The notes under the pieces: model-generated
What the model was told of the DNA's origin: nothing
The model's database searches: none
What the model saw: the letters and a program-made list of their open reading frames with translations, nothing else
Shown here: positions 17,001-24,449 of the stretch, one piece after another
How positions within the stretch are numbered: position 1 is the stretch's first letter
How the letters are laid out: every line of letters starts with the position of its first letter
Made by a program: the position numbers and the translations under genes
Source of the DNA: Aliivibrio_A kagoshimensis
GTDB taxonomy: Bacteria; Pseudomonadota; Gammaproteobacteria; Enterobacterales; Vibrionaceae
NCBI RefSeq assembly: GCF_050337105.1
Contig: NZ_JAKJSQ010000026.1
Location: 1 to 53,256, forward strand
Reading direction: 5' to 3'
DNA length: 53,256 bases

Positions 17001-17663
17001 TTATATAGAGAGTGTTTCAATGCTTAAATGGTCATCGATCATTGAGACCATGACGCTTTTTTTCCAATGCTGGTCATCGATTTTATCACTTAGCCAATAA
17101 TTACCAGCGATGGATATCAGTTCAGATTGCAAATTGTTACAGAAAATTTTGGCTCCTTTTTGTCCACTCGCCCCAGCAATCGCTCTGCCTCTTAAGGTGC
17201 CATGAATATGAATAGAACCATCAGCAATAATTTCAGCGCCAGGGCTGACATTATTTAAAACTACTAGGTCACAATGACGAGCATAGATTTGCTGGCCCGA
17301 GCGTATGGGTGTTTTGACAACTTGAGTTGGCAGTAATTCAGTCTGGTTATTGTGATGGGGTTTAAAAGAGGTCATCACAGCAAACCCCGCCTCTCGGGCA
17401 AGGGCAAGAATGCGATTGTCTTTACACCCAGTGATCCCCACTGCAATCATACCGGCCTGTTCAACGCCAGTTTTTAGTTGAGTGAAGTCAATATGGTTAG
17501 AGACCTGCTCAATATTAATTACCACAGGAGCTGAGGTAAAAAATGAGGGGGCTTGGGAGACTTTTTGCTCTAACAACTGTAATGCATGAGAGATATTCTC
17601 ATCAGGTAAATGAAGAACAGAAAGGGTAAAATTACTCCCTTTTAAATCGGCGGCTTTGGTCAT
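17001..17663 (-). CDS. minC: MinC, FtsZ assembly inhibitor
   Basis: MinC blocks FtsZ polymer assembly away from midcell. The 220-residue protein has an N-terminal FtsZ-interacting domain and a C-terminal right-handed beta-helix domain that binds MinD. That domain shows RSGQQIYARHCDLVVLNNVS, then GAEIIADGSIHIHGTLRGRA. It is the first gene of minCDE and diverges from ycgL across about 200 bp that must hold both promoters. Confidence 0.97.
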   Translation of the reverse strand: MTKAADLKGSNFTLSVLHLPDENISHALQLLEQKVSQAPSFFTSAPVVINIEQVSNHIDFTQLKTGVEQAGMIAVGITGCKDNRILALAREAGFAVMTSFKPHHNNQTELLPTQVVKTPIRSGQQIYARHCDLVVLNNVSPGAEIIADGSIHIHGTLRGRAIAGASGQKGAKIFCNNLQSELISIAGNYWLSDKIDDQHWKKSVMVSMIDDHLSIETLSI

Positions 17664-17864
17664 TAAGATAAATACTACTGAATTTGAAGAAAAAGATACT
17701 TGAAAGTATAAGAATACCGTAGCATGGTATATTCAGTTGGTGATCACGGCAAGTTAACTTACTGTCAGAATCTCTTTTTTGGCAGCCATAGTCGATATTG
17801 ACGGGTAGAAACTTCAAATAATGATTTATTGGTAACCAGTCGTTGCCAAAAAGGTGTCTTAATA

Positions 17865-18140
17865 ATGTTGTGTTCGATTTATAAAAGTTCAAAAAAAGAG
17901 GGTGCATACCTTTATATCACCAAGAAAGATGATTTCTCTCAAGTACCTGAAGAGTTAATGAAAACCTTTGGAAAGCCCTCATTTGTGATGGTGATTAAGA
18001 TGGAAGGAAGAACATTAGCCTTGGTGGATATTGAGAAGGTGAAAGCATCACTACTCAAAGATGGCTTCTTCTTACAAGTCCCACCGATTCCTGAAAATCT
18101 GTTAGAAAAGTATAAAGAGCAAAAAGAGCAGCAAAAATAG
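17865..18140 (+). CDS. ycgL: YcgL-domain protein
   Basis: A 91-residue member of the YcgL family (E. coli YcgL also neighbours minC). Recognisable segments are MLCSIYKSSKKEGAYLYI at the start and PSFVMVIKMEGRTLALVDI in the middle. The family has a small alpha/beta fold and no established function. I chose the ATG at 17865, preceded by AGGTG; upstream in-frame codons add 12 unsupported residues. It lies 9 bp before the transglycosylase gene, so the two probably form an operon. The C-terminus is a charged Lys/Glu/Gln tail. Confidence 0.92.
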   Translation: MLCSIYKSSKKEGAYLYITKKDDFSQVPEELMKTFGKPSFVMVIKMEGRTLALVDIEKVKASLLKDGFFLQVPPIPENLLEKYKEQKEQQK

Positions 18141-18149
18141 AGGCGAAAT

Positions 18150-19112
18150 ATGAAAAAAATTGGGTTGGCAGCAGTACTTGGATTTAGCATTATCTCATCG
18201 TCATATGCATCAACATTTGACCAATATATTCTTGAACTGAAACAAGAAGCACGTACAGCTGGAATCTCTGAACCGATTATCGAACAAGCTTTTGATGGCG
18301 TCACCTATAAAGAAAAAGCGGTAAAAGCAGATAAAAACCAACCAGAGAAAAAACTCACGTTAGACCAATATATTCCTAGAGCAGTGCCGAAGTGGAAAGT
18401 GACACAAGCGAAACGTCTCTACAGTAAACATGAGAGTGAACTTAATCGCATTGGCACTGAGTTTGGCGTTCAGCCTCGTTTTATTGTTGCGCTTTGGGGC
18501 GTCGAGAGTAATTTTGGTCATTTGACTGGGGGTTACAACGTGATTGAAGCGTTATCCACCCTAGCTTATGACGGTCGTCGTGAGGCTTTTTTTAGAAAGC
18601 AGACGATGGCGGCGTTGACCATCTTGGAAGAGGGACATATTGCTCCTAAAGCGATGAAGGGCTCATGGGCCGGAGCGATGGGCCAGTGTCAATTTATGCC
18701 AACCTCGTTTTTAGCGTATGCAGTGGATGGCGACGGCGATGGTAAAAAAGATATCTGGAACAATACTAGTGATGTGTTTGCATCTGCGGCGAACTACTTA
18801 AAACAGGTGGGTTGGGATGATACCTACACCTGGGGACGTCAAATTCAGCTACCCAAACAGTTTGACCACTCATTGCAGGGGTTAGATAAAGAGAAGGGAA
18901 AAACCATTGCACAGTGGCAAGAACTTGGTGTACGCCGTGTGACTGGAAAAGCGCTACCTAAAGTCGACCTTCAAGCTTGGATCATTCAACCGGATGATGA
19001 AAAAGGGCGTGCTTATATGGTGTATGGTAACTATAAAGCCTTAATGCATTGGAATCGCTCACACTACTTTGCGTTAGCGGTTAGCCATCTGGCAGATGCG
19101 ATTAAAAGATAG
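18150..19112 (+). CDS. MltB-family lytic murein transglycosylase
   Basis: A periplasmic peptidoglycan lytic transglycosylase that cleaves the MurNAc-GlcNAc bond with 1,6-anhydro ring formation. The 320-residue protein has a signal peptide (cleavage expected after SYA, about residue 20). The catalytic Glu is E119 in WGVESNFG. GAMGQCQFMPTSFLAY and a calcium-loop-like DGDGDGKKDIW follow, all typical of the MltB family. There is no lipobox, so it is a soluble Slt35-like form rather than a lipoprotein. It follows ycgL by 9 bp and ends in a terminator. Confidence 0.93.
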   Translation: MKKIGLAAVLGFSIISSSYASTFDQYILELKQEARTAGISEPIIEQAFDGVTYKEKAVKADKNQPEKKLTLDQYIPRAVPKWKVTQAKRLYSKHESELNRIGTEFGVQPRFIVALWGVESNFGHLTGGYNVIEALSTLAYDGRREAFFRKQTMAALTILEEGHIAPKAMKGSWAGAMGQCQFMPTSFLAYAVDGDGDGKKDIWNNTSDVFASAANYLKQVGWDDTYTWGRQIQLPKQFDHSLQGLDKEKGKTIAQWQELGVRRVTGKALPKVDLQAWIIQPDDEKGRAYMVYGNYKALMHWNRSHYFALAVSHLADAIKR

Positions 19113-19113
19113 C

Positions 19114-19138
19114 AAAAAGGCCCATTAAGGGCCTTTTT
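19114..19138. terminator. Bidirectional terminator between transglycosylase gene and folD
   Basis: AAAAAGGCCC (19114-19123) and GGGCCTTTTT (19129-19138) form a perfect 10-bp stem with a 5-nt loop. Confidence 0.93.
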
Positions 19139-19157
19139 CTTTGATGTATTTTACTGA

Positions 19158-20012
19158 TTAGCTATGAAATTGCTCACAAGCCAATAAGGTATTTTCGATC
19201 AATGTCGCTACCGTCATCGGGCCCACACCACCAGGTACTGGTGTAATGTGTTTAGCTCGACTTTTGGCCACGTCATACTCAACGTCCCCAACCAATTTAC
19301 CTGATTCTAATCGGTTGATACCGACATCAATCACTGTCGCTCCCTCTTTAATCCAGTCACCAGGAATAAAGTTAGATTTACCAACAGCAATCACAACCAG
19401 ATCCGCTTGGCGAACATGGAACTCTAAATCTTTGGTAAAACGATGACAGGTTGTCGTTGTGCATCCCGCGAGTAGTAACTCTAACGTCATTGGACGACCA
19501 ACAATGTTTGAGGCGCCAACAACGACGGCGTGCATGCCTCTAATATCGATGTTGTAACGTTCAAGCAGTGTGATGATGCCTTTTGGGGTACATGAGCGCA
19601 ATTTAGGAATGCGCTGGCATAAGCGACCTACGTTGTAAGGATGAAATCCATCAACATCTTTTTCAGGGTCAATTTTTTCAAGAATTTTGGTGGAGTCTAT
19701 ACCGGCGGGTAATGGCAGTTGAACCAGTATGCCGTCAATGGTCGGGTCTTGGTTTAAACTCTCAACCATATCGAGAAGTTCTGACTCCGTTGAGGTAGCA
19801 GGAAGGTCGAATGATTTTGAGACGAATCCAACCTCTTCACATGCAGCGCGTTTGCTACCAACATAGACCTGAGACGCAGGATCGCTTCCCACTAATATCA
19901 CGGCTAAACCTGGTGCTCTTAAACCCGCTTCAACACGTGCTGCTACCCTTGCTTTTACTTCCGTACGGACAGTTTGTGAGATCAACTTACCATCAATAAT
20001 CTGGGCGGTCAT
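19158..20012 (-). CDS. folD: FolD, methylene-THF dehydrogenase / cyclohydrolase
   Basis: This bifunctional enzyme converts 5,10-methylene-THF to 10-formyl-THF for purine and fMet-tRNA synthesis. The 284-residue protein has the substrate-site Lys in VGSKRAACEEVG (near 56), the VQLPLP block near 98 and DVDGFHPYNVG. The NADP-binding segment VVVGASNIVGRPM and the C-terminal PGGVGPMTVATL are also present. A perfect PurR-like palindrome lies 69 bp upstream, consistent with purine control. Confidence 0.98.
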   Translation of the reverse strand: MTAQIIDGKLISQTVRTEVKARVAARVEAGLRAPGLAVILVGSDPASQVYVGSKRAACEEVGFVSKSFDLPATSTESELLDMVESLNQDPTIDGILVQLPLPAGIDSTKILEKIDPEKDVDGFHPYNVGRLCQRIPKLRSCTPKGIITLLERYNIDIRGMHAVVVGASNIVGRPMTLELLLAGCTTTTCHRFTKDLEFHVRQADLVVIAVGKSNFIPGDWIKEGATVIDVGINRLESGKLVGDVEYDVAKSRAKHITPVPGGVGPMTVATLIENTLLACEQFHS

Positions 20013-20080
20013 ACATTTCCTTTGAATTGGTCAGGCGAGAAACTGAGCGTATTGTGCCAGAAAGTGTGAACAACATCCAC

Positions 20081-20098
20081 AAAGCAAACGTTTGCTTT
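20081..20098. promoter_or_regulatory. PurR-type operator upstream of folD
   Basis: AAAGCAAACGTTTGCTTT is a perfect 18-bp palindrome whose core fits the PurR consensus (ANGCAANCGNTTNCNT). Its position 69 bp before folD fits repression of one-carbon genes when hypoxanthine or guanine is plentiful. The regulator is inferred from the motif. Confidence 0.85.
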
Positions 20099-20224
20099 AT
20101 AAGTCTATTTAAAATCATTTTACGTTCGATTATATTCGCTTTCATTTGGTCGTTCAAAAAGTAGGCGAGATGGTCTGTTTTTGTGCATTTGAACCGTATA
20201 ACTGCAAATAAATGGATAAAATCA

Positions 20225-20252
20225 TTGACCTTAAACAGTGAGTTCGTATAAT
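20225..20252 (+). promoter_or_regulatory. Sigma-70 promoter of tRNA-Arg
   Basis: TTGACC (20225-20230), a 16-bp spacer and TATAAT (20247-20252) are followed by a GC-rich discriminator (CCGGC). This is a typical strong, stringently controlled stable-RNA promoter, 14 bp before the mature tRNA. Confidence 0.85.
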
Positions 20253-20266
20253 TCCGGCACAACAAC

Positions 20267-20343
20267 GCGCCCTTAGCTCAGCTGGATAGAGCACGTCCCT
20301 TCTAAGGATGTGGTCGCAGGTTCGAATCCTGCAGGGCGTACCA
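20267..20343 (+). tRNA. tRNA-Arg, anticodon TCT
   Basis: The 77-nt gene folds as a full cloverleaf with the CCA encoded. The anticodon loop CTTCTAA holds TCT at 20301-20303, and the T-loop is TTCGAAT. It closely resembles E. coli tRNA-Arg(UCU), which reads AGA codons. The terminal acceptor pair is G1-U72 rather than G-C, with discriminator A73. It is a single gene with its own promoter and terminator, at the left border of the defence island. Confidence 0.97.
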
Positions 20344-20351
20344 AATTTGAT

Positions 20352-20387
20352 AAGGCCTGATAACTTTTTAAGTTATCAGGCCTTTGT
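20352..20387 (+). terminator. Terminator of tRNA-Arg
   Basis: A perfect 15-bp stem (20352-20366 with 20370-20384) with a 3-nt loop is followed by a short T-rich tail. It ends the tRNA transcript and insulates it from the island. Confidence 0.88.
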
Positions 20388-20402
20388 CGTTTCTGGAATT
20401 TG

Positions 20403-20426
20403 TAGTCGGCTAAATAGTCGGGTAAG
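20403..20426 (+). repeat. Tandem 12-bp repeat next to the tRNA
   Basis: TAGTCGGCTAAA is followed directly by TAGTCGGGTAAG (10 of 12 identical). It lies 60 bp after the tRNA end and 33 bp before the first island gene. Short direct repeats of this sort can be arm sites for tyrosine recombinases, but no integrase gene is present. Confidence 0.5.
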
Positions 20427-20458
20427 CGTGTTGCTCAATGTAATAATGTGTAGCCCTT

Positions 20459-22099
20459 TCACTTCTTTTTATCTTTACTAGACTTTTTCTTCTTGTTCAT
20501 CTCAGCTAACTTTTTCTTTGATATATCAATATGCGCTAAGGCTACTCCATAACCTAGAGTGACATGTAAGCGTCTATAGGCATTCCTTAAGTTCACTTTT
20601 GAAAAGAAAGGCAACTTTGAAGGTAGTTGTTTTACACCGTAGATTGCAAAGACTATGCGGTAGTCACTGGTGTTAGGAAGCTGTTTTGAGTTTTTCAATG
20701 GCATTACATTTGGGTGGTTCGTATAAATTTTCTCACGAGCCTCTTCACTTGAACGAAAAATTTCACCTGAAACAAGACCCTGGCTAAACAGGTGGCTTAG
20801 ATCTGATGAACTCTTGTAGTGTTTGACATGAATTAGGTCGAATATTTTATCTTTACCGTTGTTGGTGTTGGCAAGATCGCAGAACTCAAACTTACTATGC
20901 CCACCTCCAATGTGAATGTTCTTTTTATCTAGCAGCTCAATATTCCTATTATTTTTAGCGACAGCAGCGTTGTATTCTCCTTCGTTTTTATGGTCATAAA
21001 CTGGTAAAGGATAGCTATAGGTAGGGATATTGCTAATGGCATTATTCACTTCCTTTACAAAGTCCTTATTTAGCTTGTACCAGATGCCACTACGAATTGC
21101 GAAGTGCTCACCTTTATATGTTAGCTCACCGTATATGCACTCGTAACCTTGCCACGTTTTGACTGTTACGTGATCCTCATTTTTAGCATAGACTTTATAC
21201 TTCTCTTTCAAGTGTTTGAGTTCGAGTTGTACTTCGTTACCAAGAATTACGCTTAGGTAGCTTGAAATCGATAGCATCGTTGTATTTTGGGTGCTGCGTG
21301 GCTCATAGCTATAACCTACGATTGAGTCCATCTCTATGACCTCTGGCTCAATGAAGTAAAAGCTTTTTTGATTGAGCTTCGAAAGGCGTTTGACTAACTC
21401 ATCGTTAAGATTGTCAACTTGTTTGTCATTGGTTACTTCGACAATGTTTTCAACCCACTGTAACTCAGGCTTTAGTGGTGCTTTAAAGTAAGCTAAGGCT
21501 TTTTTCAAGACAGTAGGTAACAGTTTTAAGTCTGCTGTCAGCATCATCCCTAGGGCATATCGCTTACCTGATATACGACTATTAAAAACGGACTCGGCAG
21601 ACTTACCTACGATTGCTTGGAGCATATCTTCATCAACATCGATCGGAAAGGTATTCACTTTTGAGCCTAATCCGCTCTGACTTCGAGTATTAAGTGGGAT
21701 AGTTTTGTTTGAAGCTGTATCTACGCTTTTGATCTGCTCGGTGTCCATTGAATTTAAGGCAACACGAAGTCCAAAGTTTGGCTCGAAGTATGTTTTGTCA
21801 AGTAAATGAAATCCTTGACCAAAGGTTAGATAAAATGTTCGACCTGCAACATCAATAGATACGACTGCACCAGTTGACTGATTAGAACCAAAGTTCATAT
21901 CACTAAAGTTTGGTTGCTCAGAGAAAAGATTAGCGAAAGCTGGTTTGTTGCTAGTTGGTTGTTTAATAAAGAGCCTTGCTTCAATTTCTTCACTCTCGAG
22001 GTTAAGAACGTACTCGGAGCATCCACTCGTGTTGATTGGAACTACAGTGGACGGGAGAGAGTTTTTTAATAGATAAATAGAAGTAGATGTACTGGTCAA
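20459..22099 (-). CDS. TIGR04141 / DUF6119 family protein, putative defence factor
   Basis: This 546-residue protein fits the sporadically distributed TIGR04141 (DUF6119) family. GQGFHLLDKTYFEPNFGLR with VALNSMD near residue 100 and LSHLFSQGLVSGEI near 434 are its characteristic blocks. Between them, KFEFCDLAN (E405, D408) and LIHVKHY (K426) resemble the acidic-acidic-Lys pattern of PD-(D/E)XK nucleases, so a nuclease role is possible but only inferred. The C-terminus is a Lys-rich tail. The start is TTG at 22099 with AAGGA seven bases upstream. It diverges from the half-HsdS gene across a region with three palindromic sites, so the two arms are probably co-regulated. I know the family from neighbourhoods of restriction genes; its biochemical role is not established to my knowledge. 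Confidence 0.75.
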   Translation of the reverse strand: MTSTSTSIYLLKNSLPSTVVPINTSGCSEYVLNLESEEIEARLFIKQPTSNKPAFANLFSEQPNFSDMNFGSNQSTGAVVSIDVAGRTFYLTFGQGFHLLDKTYFEPNFGLRVALNSMDTEQIKSVDTASNKTIPLNTRSQSGLGSKVNTFPIDVDEDMLQAIVGKSAESVFNSRISGKRYALGMMLTADLKLLPTVLKKALAYFKAPLKPELQWVENIVEVTNDKQVDNLNDELVKRLSKLNQKSFYFIEPEVIEMDSIVGYSYEPRSTQNTTMLSISSYLSVILGNEVQLELKHLKEKYKVYAKNEDHVTVKTWQGYECIYGELTYKGEHFAIRSGIWYKLNKDFVKEVNNAISNIPTYSYPLPVYDHKNEGEYNAAVAKNNRNIELLDKKNIHIGGGHSKFEFCDLANTNNGKDKIFDLIHVKHYKSSSDLSHLFSQGLVSGEIFRSSEEAREKIYTNHPNVMPLKNSKQLPNTSDYRIVFAIYGVKQLPSKLPFFSKVNLRNAYRRLHVTLGYGVALAHIDISKKKLAEMNKKKKSSKDKKK

Positions 22100-22125
22100 G
22101 TTAATATCCTTTTTATTGTTTTAAT

Positions 22126-22146
22126 TACGTCATTTCAAATGATGCA
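22126..22146. promoter_or_regulatory. Bipartite palindrome, site 1
   Basis: TACGTCA-N7-TGATGCA: 7-bp arms separated by 7 bp. It lies at the predicted transcription start of the leftward DUF6119 gene. The right arm is identical to those of sites 2 and 3. Confidence 0.7.
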
Positions 22147-22149
22147 TTC

Positions 22150-22179
22150 ATTCTTGATCGGTGGGATATCATGCGTCAA
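22150..22179 (-). promoter_or_regulatory. Predicted leftward promoter of the DUF6119 gene
   Basis: On the minus strand, TTGACG (22179-22174) is followed after 18 bp by AAGAAT (22155-22150). The -10 match is modest. The predicted start falls inside site 1, and the -35 overlaps a lone TGCGTCA arm at 22172-22178. Confidence 0.45.
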
Positions 22180-22192
22180 GTCTTATTTTAAT

Positions 22193-22213
22193 TGCGTCAT
22201 TTTGATTGATGCA
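22193..22213. promoter_or_regulatory. Bipartite palindrome, site 2
   Basis: TGCGTCA-N7-TGATGCA, lying directly upstream of the predicted -35 of the rightward promoter. Confidence 0.7.
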
Positions 22214-22214
22214 C

Positions 22215-22243
22215 TTGACGGGTTTGTTTTTATGTCTTAATAT
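22215..22243 (+). promoter_or_regulatory. Predicted promoter of the restriction operon
   Basis: TTGACG (22215-22220), a 17-bp spacer and TAATAT (22238-22243). Site 2 abuts its upstream edge and site 3 covers the expected start point near 22250. Confidence 0.65.
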
Positions 22244-22247
22244 CTTC

Positions 22248-22268
22248 TGCATCAACTAAAATGATGCA
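22248..22268. promoter_or_regulatory. Bipartite palindrome, site 3 (perfect)
   Basis: TGCATCA-N7-TGATGCA has perfectly complementary arms. It covers the expected start point of the restriction operon and the ATG at 22261, which argues that translation begins instead at the ATG at 22276. Confidence 0.75.
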
Positions 22269-22275
22269 AGTGCTT

Positions 22276-22851
22276 ATGAAGTTAAAACTACAAGACATTG
22301 CTGAGATAAGAGCAGGGCATCCATTTCGGGGTTCGATAAAAGAGTCGGATGAAGGAAATGGTTATGTCATCCAAGTAAGAGACCAAGATGAACAAGGTCT
22401 TATTCAGTGGGATAATTTGGTCAAAACTGAGGTCGTAGGGCGCAAAGAGCCTGAATGGTTACAGAAAGGCGATATTATCTTTGCTGCAAGAGGGGGGAGA
22501 AATCTCGCCTCACACATAGAAAATTTAGATAAGCCAACAGTATGCTCTCCTCACTTTTTTCAGCTTCGGATTAATAGCGATAAAGTGATGCCAGAATTTT
22601 TAGTTTGGCAAATTAACCAGTCGTTAGTTCAAAGGTATTTATTACAGTCAGCGGAAGGTACTGCGCAAGTCAGTATAAAAAGGGCTGTACTAGAGCAAAC
22701 ACCACTTTCAATACCTTCGTTAGAAAAGCAAAGGGTGCTGATGAAGCTAGTTAAGTGTGCAGAACAAGAAAAGCAAGCTTATCAACGCCTGATCGAATTA
22801 AGGCATATAGAGTTGGATTCCATCGCAACTCAGATGCTAAACCAAATTTAG
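22276..22851 (+). CDS. Half-size HsdS-like protein with one target-recognition domain
   Basis: A 191-residue protein resembling one half of a Type I specificity subunit. It has a single TRD (LQDIAEIRAGHPFRGSI, then LQKGDIIFAARGG, SPHFFQLR, AQVSIKRAVLEQTPLSIPS) followed by a C-terminal helix (EKQRVLMKLVKCAEQEK and on) equivalent to the HsdS spacer helix. It is intact, not a visible truncation, because stop and spacing to hsdM (20 bp) are clean and a full HsdS is encoded separately. Half-HsdS proteins of other Type I-like enzymes work as dimers on palindromic bipartite targets. The start is ambiguous: ATG 22261 lies within palindrome site 3, and ATG 22276 is preferred. Possible roles are an alternative specificity subunit, a regulator of the operon, or both. 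Confidence 0.8.
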   Translation: MKLKLQDIAEIRAGHPFRGSIKESDEGNGYVIQVRDQDEQGLIQWDNLVKTEVVGRKEPEWLQKGDIIFAARGGRNLASHIENLDKPTVCSPHFFQLRINSDKVMPEFLVWQINQSLVQRYLLQSAEGTAQVSIKRAVLEQTPLSIPSLEKQRVLMKLVKCAEQEKQAYQRLIELRHIELDSIATQMLNQI

Positions 22852-22871
22852 AATTACTAGAGATACGAATA

Positions 22872-24449
22872 ATGTCAGACATTAAAATCAGCCAAAATGA
22901 AATCAATAGTGCAGTATGGGGTGCTTGTGACACTTTCCGAGGCATTATCAGTGCAGATACCTACAAAGACTTCATCTTAACCATGCTCTTCTTAAAGTAC
23001 ATTTCCGATGTATGGCAAGACCACTATGATAATTACAAAGCGGAGTATGGTGATGAACCTGAATTGATCACTGCGATGATGGAAAACGAAAGTTTTCAGT
23101 TGCCAATGGTTGATATTCTTGGTGATAACAATGAAGTTAAAGAGACATTTAAGGCGAACTTTTACAGTCTTTTTGAACGTAAAGACACTCCAGGGAATGG
23201 TACTCGCATTGACCAAGTGCTACACGCAATTGAAGAAGCAAATGGCACTAAGCTTAAGAACGTGTTCCAAGACATTAGCTTCAATACTGATAAGCTTGGC
23301 GATGAAAAGCAAAAGAACACATTGTTACGTCACCTGTTAGAAGACTTTGGTAAGGATATCCTTAACCTTAAACCTAGTCGCGTGGGCAACTTAGATGTGA
23401 TTGGTAATGCTTATGAATACCTGATCAAGCACTTTGCCGCAGGGAGTGGGAAAACCGCAGGTGAATTCTATACACCACCAGAAGTTTCAGATCTTCTTTC
23501 TGTTCTACTTGAGCCAAAAGAGGGCGATTCAATATGTGACCCTGCATGTGGTTCTGGATCACTACTGCTTAAGTGCGGTAATCAAGTTCGCAAATCATTC
23601 GGTGGTTCAAAGAGTTATGCACTGTTTGGGCAAGAGTCGATCAACTCAACATGGGCATTAGCCAAAATGAACATGTTCCTGCACGGTGAAGACAACCATC
23701 GCATTGAGTGGGGTGACACCATCCGTAACCCGAAACTGAAGGTAAAGGGCAAAGAAGACCTACTTCATTTTGATATCGTAGTCGCAAATCCACCATTTTC
23801 TCTGGATAAGTGGGGTCATGAAGATGCCGAAGGTGATATTCACGGTCGTTTCCGCAGAGGCATTCCACCAAAAACCAAGGGTGACTATGCCTTTATCTCA
23901 CACATGATTGAGACGCTTAAGCCAGCTTCTCCTACAAGTAATGGCGGTCGAATGGGGGTGGTTGTGCCTCACGGTGTACTTTTCCGTGCCTCAAGTGAAG
24001 GCAAAATTCGTAAGCAGCTTATTGAAGAGAATCTGTTAGAAGCGGTCATTGGCTTACCTGAAAAGCTGTTCTTTGGCACGAGTATTCCTGCTGCTATCTT
24101 GATCTTCAAAAAGCAAAAGACCGATGACAAAGTATTGTTTATTGATGCCTCTCGTGAGTTTAAATCAGGTAAGAATCAGAACCTACTTACTGACGATAAC
24201 ATTAAGAAGATTGTTGAGACGTACAAAGTACGTGGAACAACGGATAAATACTCTTACCTAGCAACATTGGAAGAGATTGCCGAGAACGATTACAACCTCA
24301 ATATTCCACGTTACGTTGATACCTTCGAGGAAGAGGAAGAGATCGATTTAATCGCTGTACGTAAAGAGCGCCTAGAGCTACAAGGCGAGCTTGCTGAACT
24401 TGAAAAAGAGATGGCGGGCTACCTAGAGGAGCTAGGTTATGGTGCCTAA
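22872..24449 (+). CDS. hsdM: HsdM, Type I adenine-N6 methyltransferase subunit
   Basis: The modification subunit of a Type I restriction-modification system, transferring methyl groups from AdoMet to adenine N6 within the HsdS-defined target. The 525-residue protein has an HsdM_N helical domain (residues 1-160), the AdoMet motif I DPACGSGS (223-230) and the catalytic NPPF (306-309). The ATG at 22872 begins the conserved N-terminus; a longer frame upstream overlaps the half-HsdS gene and is rejected. Length is close to EcoR124I HsdM, suggesting the IC-like subgroup. It overlaps hsdS by 11 bp. Confidence 0.96.
   Translation: MSDIKISQNEINSAVWGACDTFRGIISADTYKDFILTMLFLKYISDVWQDHYDNYKAEYGDEPELITAMMENESFQLPMVDILGDNNEVKETFKANFYSLFERKDTPGNGTRIDQVLHAIEEANGTKLKNVFQDISFNTDKLGDEKQKNTLLRHLLEDFGKDILNLKPSRVGNLDVIGNAYEYLIKHFAAGSGKTAGEFYTPPEVSDLLSVLLEPKEGDSICDPACGSGSLLLKCGNQVRKSFGGSKSYALFGQESINSTWALAKMNMFLHGEDNHRIEWGDTIRNPKLKVKGKEDLLHFDIVVANPPFSLDKWGHEDAEGDIHGRFRRGIPPKTKGDYAFISHMIETLKPASPTSNGGRMGVVVPHGVLFRASSEGKIRKQLIEENLLEAVIGLPEKLFFGTSIPAAILIFKKQKTDDKVLFIDASREFKSGKNQNLLTDDNIKKIVETYKVRGTTDKYSYLATLEEIAENDYNLNIPRYVDTFEEEEEIDLIAVRKERLELQGELAELEKEMAGYLEELGYGA

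Noticed and set aside
22126..22268. CRISPR-like repeat array
   Set aside because: Only three palindromes of 21 bp, unequal spacing, sited in a promoter; no cas genes in the window.
22261..22275. ATG at 22261 as start of the half-HsdS gene
   Set aside because: It lies inside palindrome site 3 about 11 bp from the predicted transcript start with no ribosome binding site; ATG 22276 keeps the full domain.
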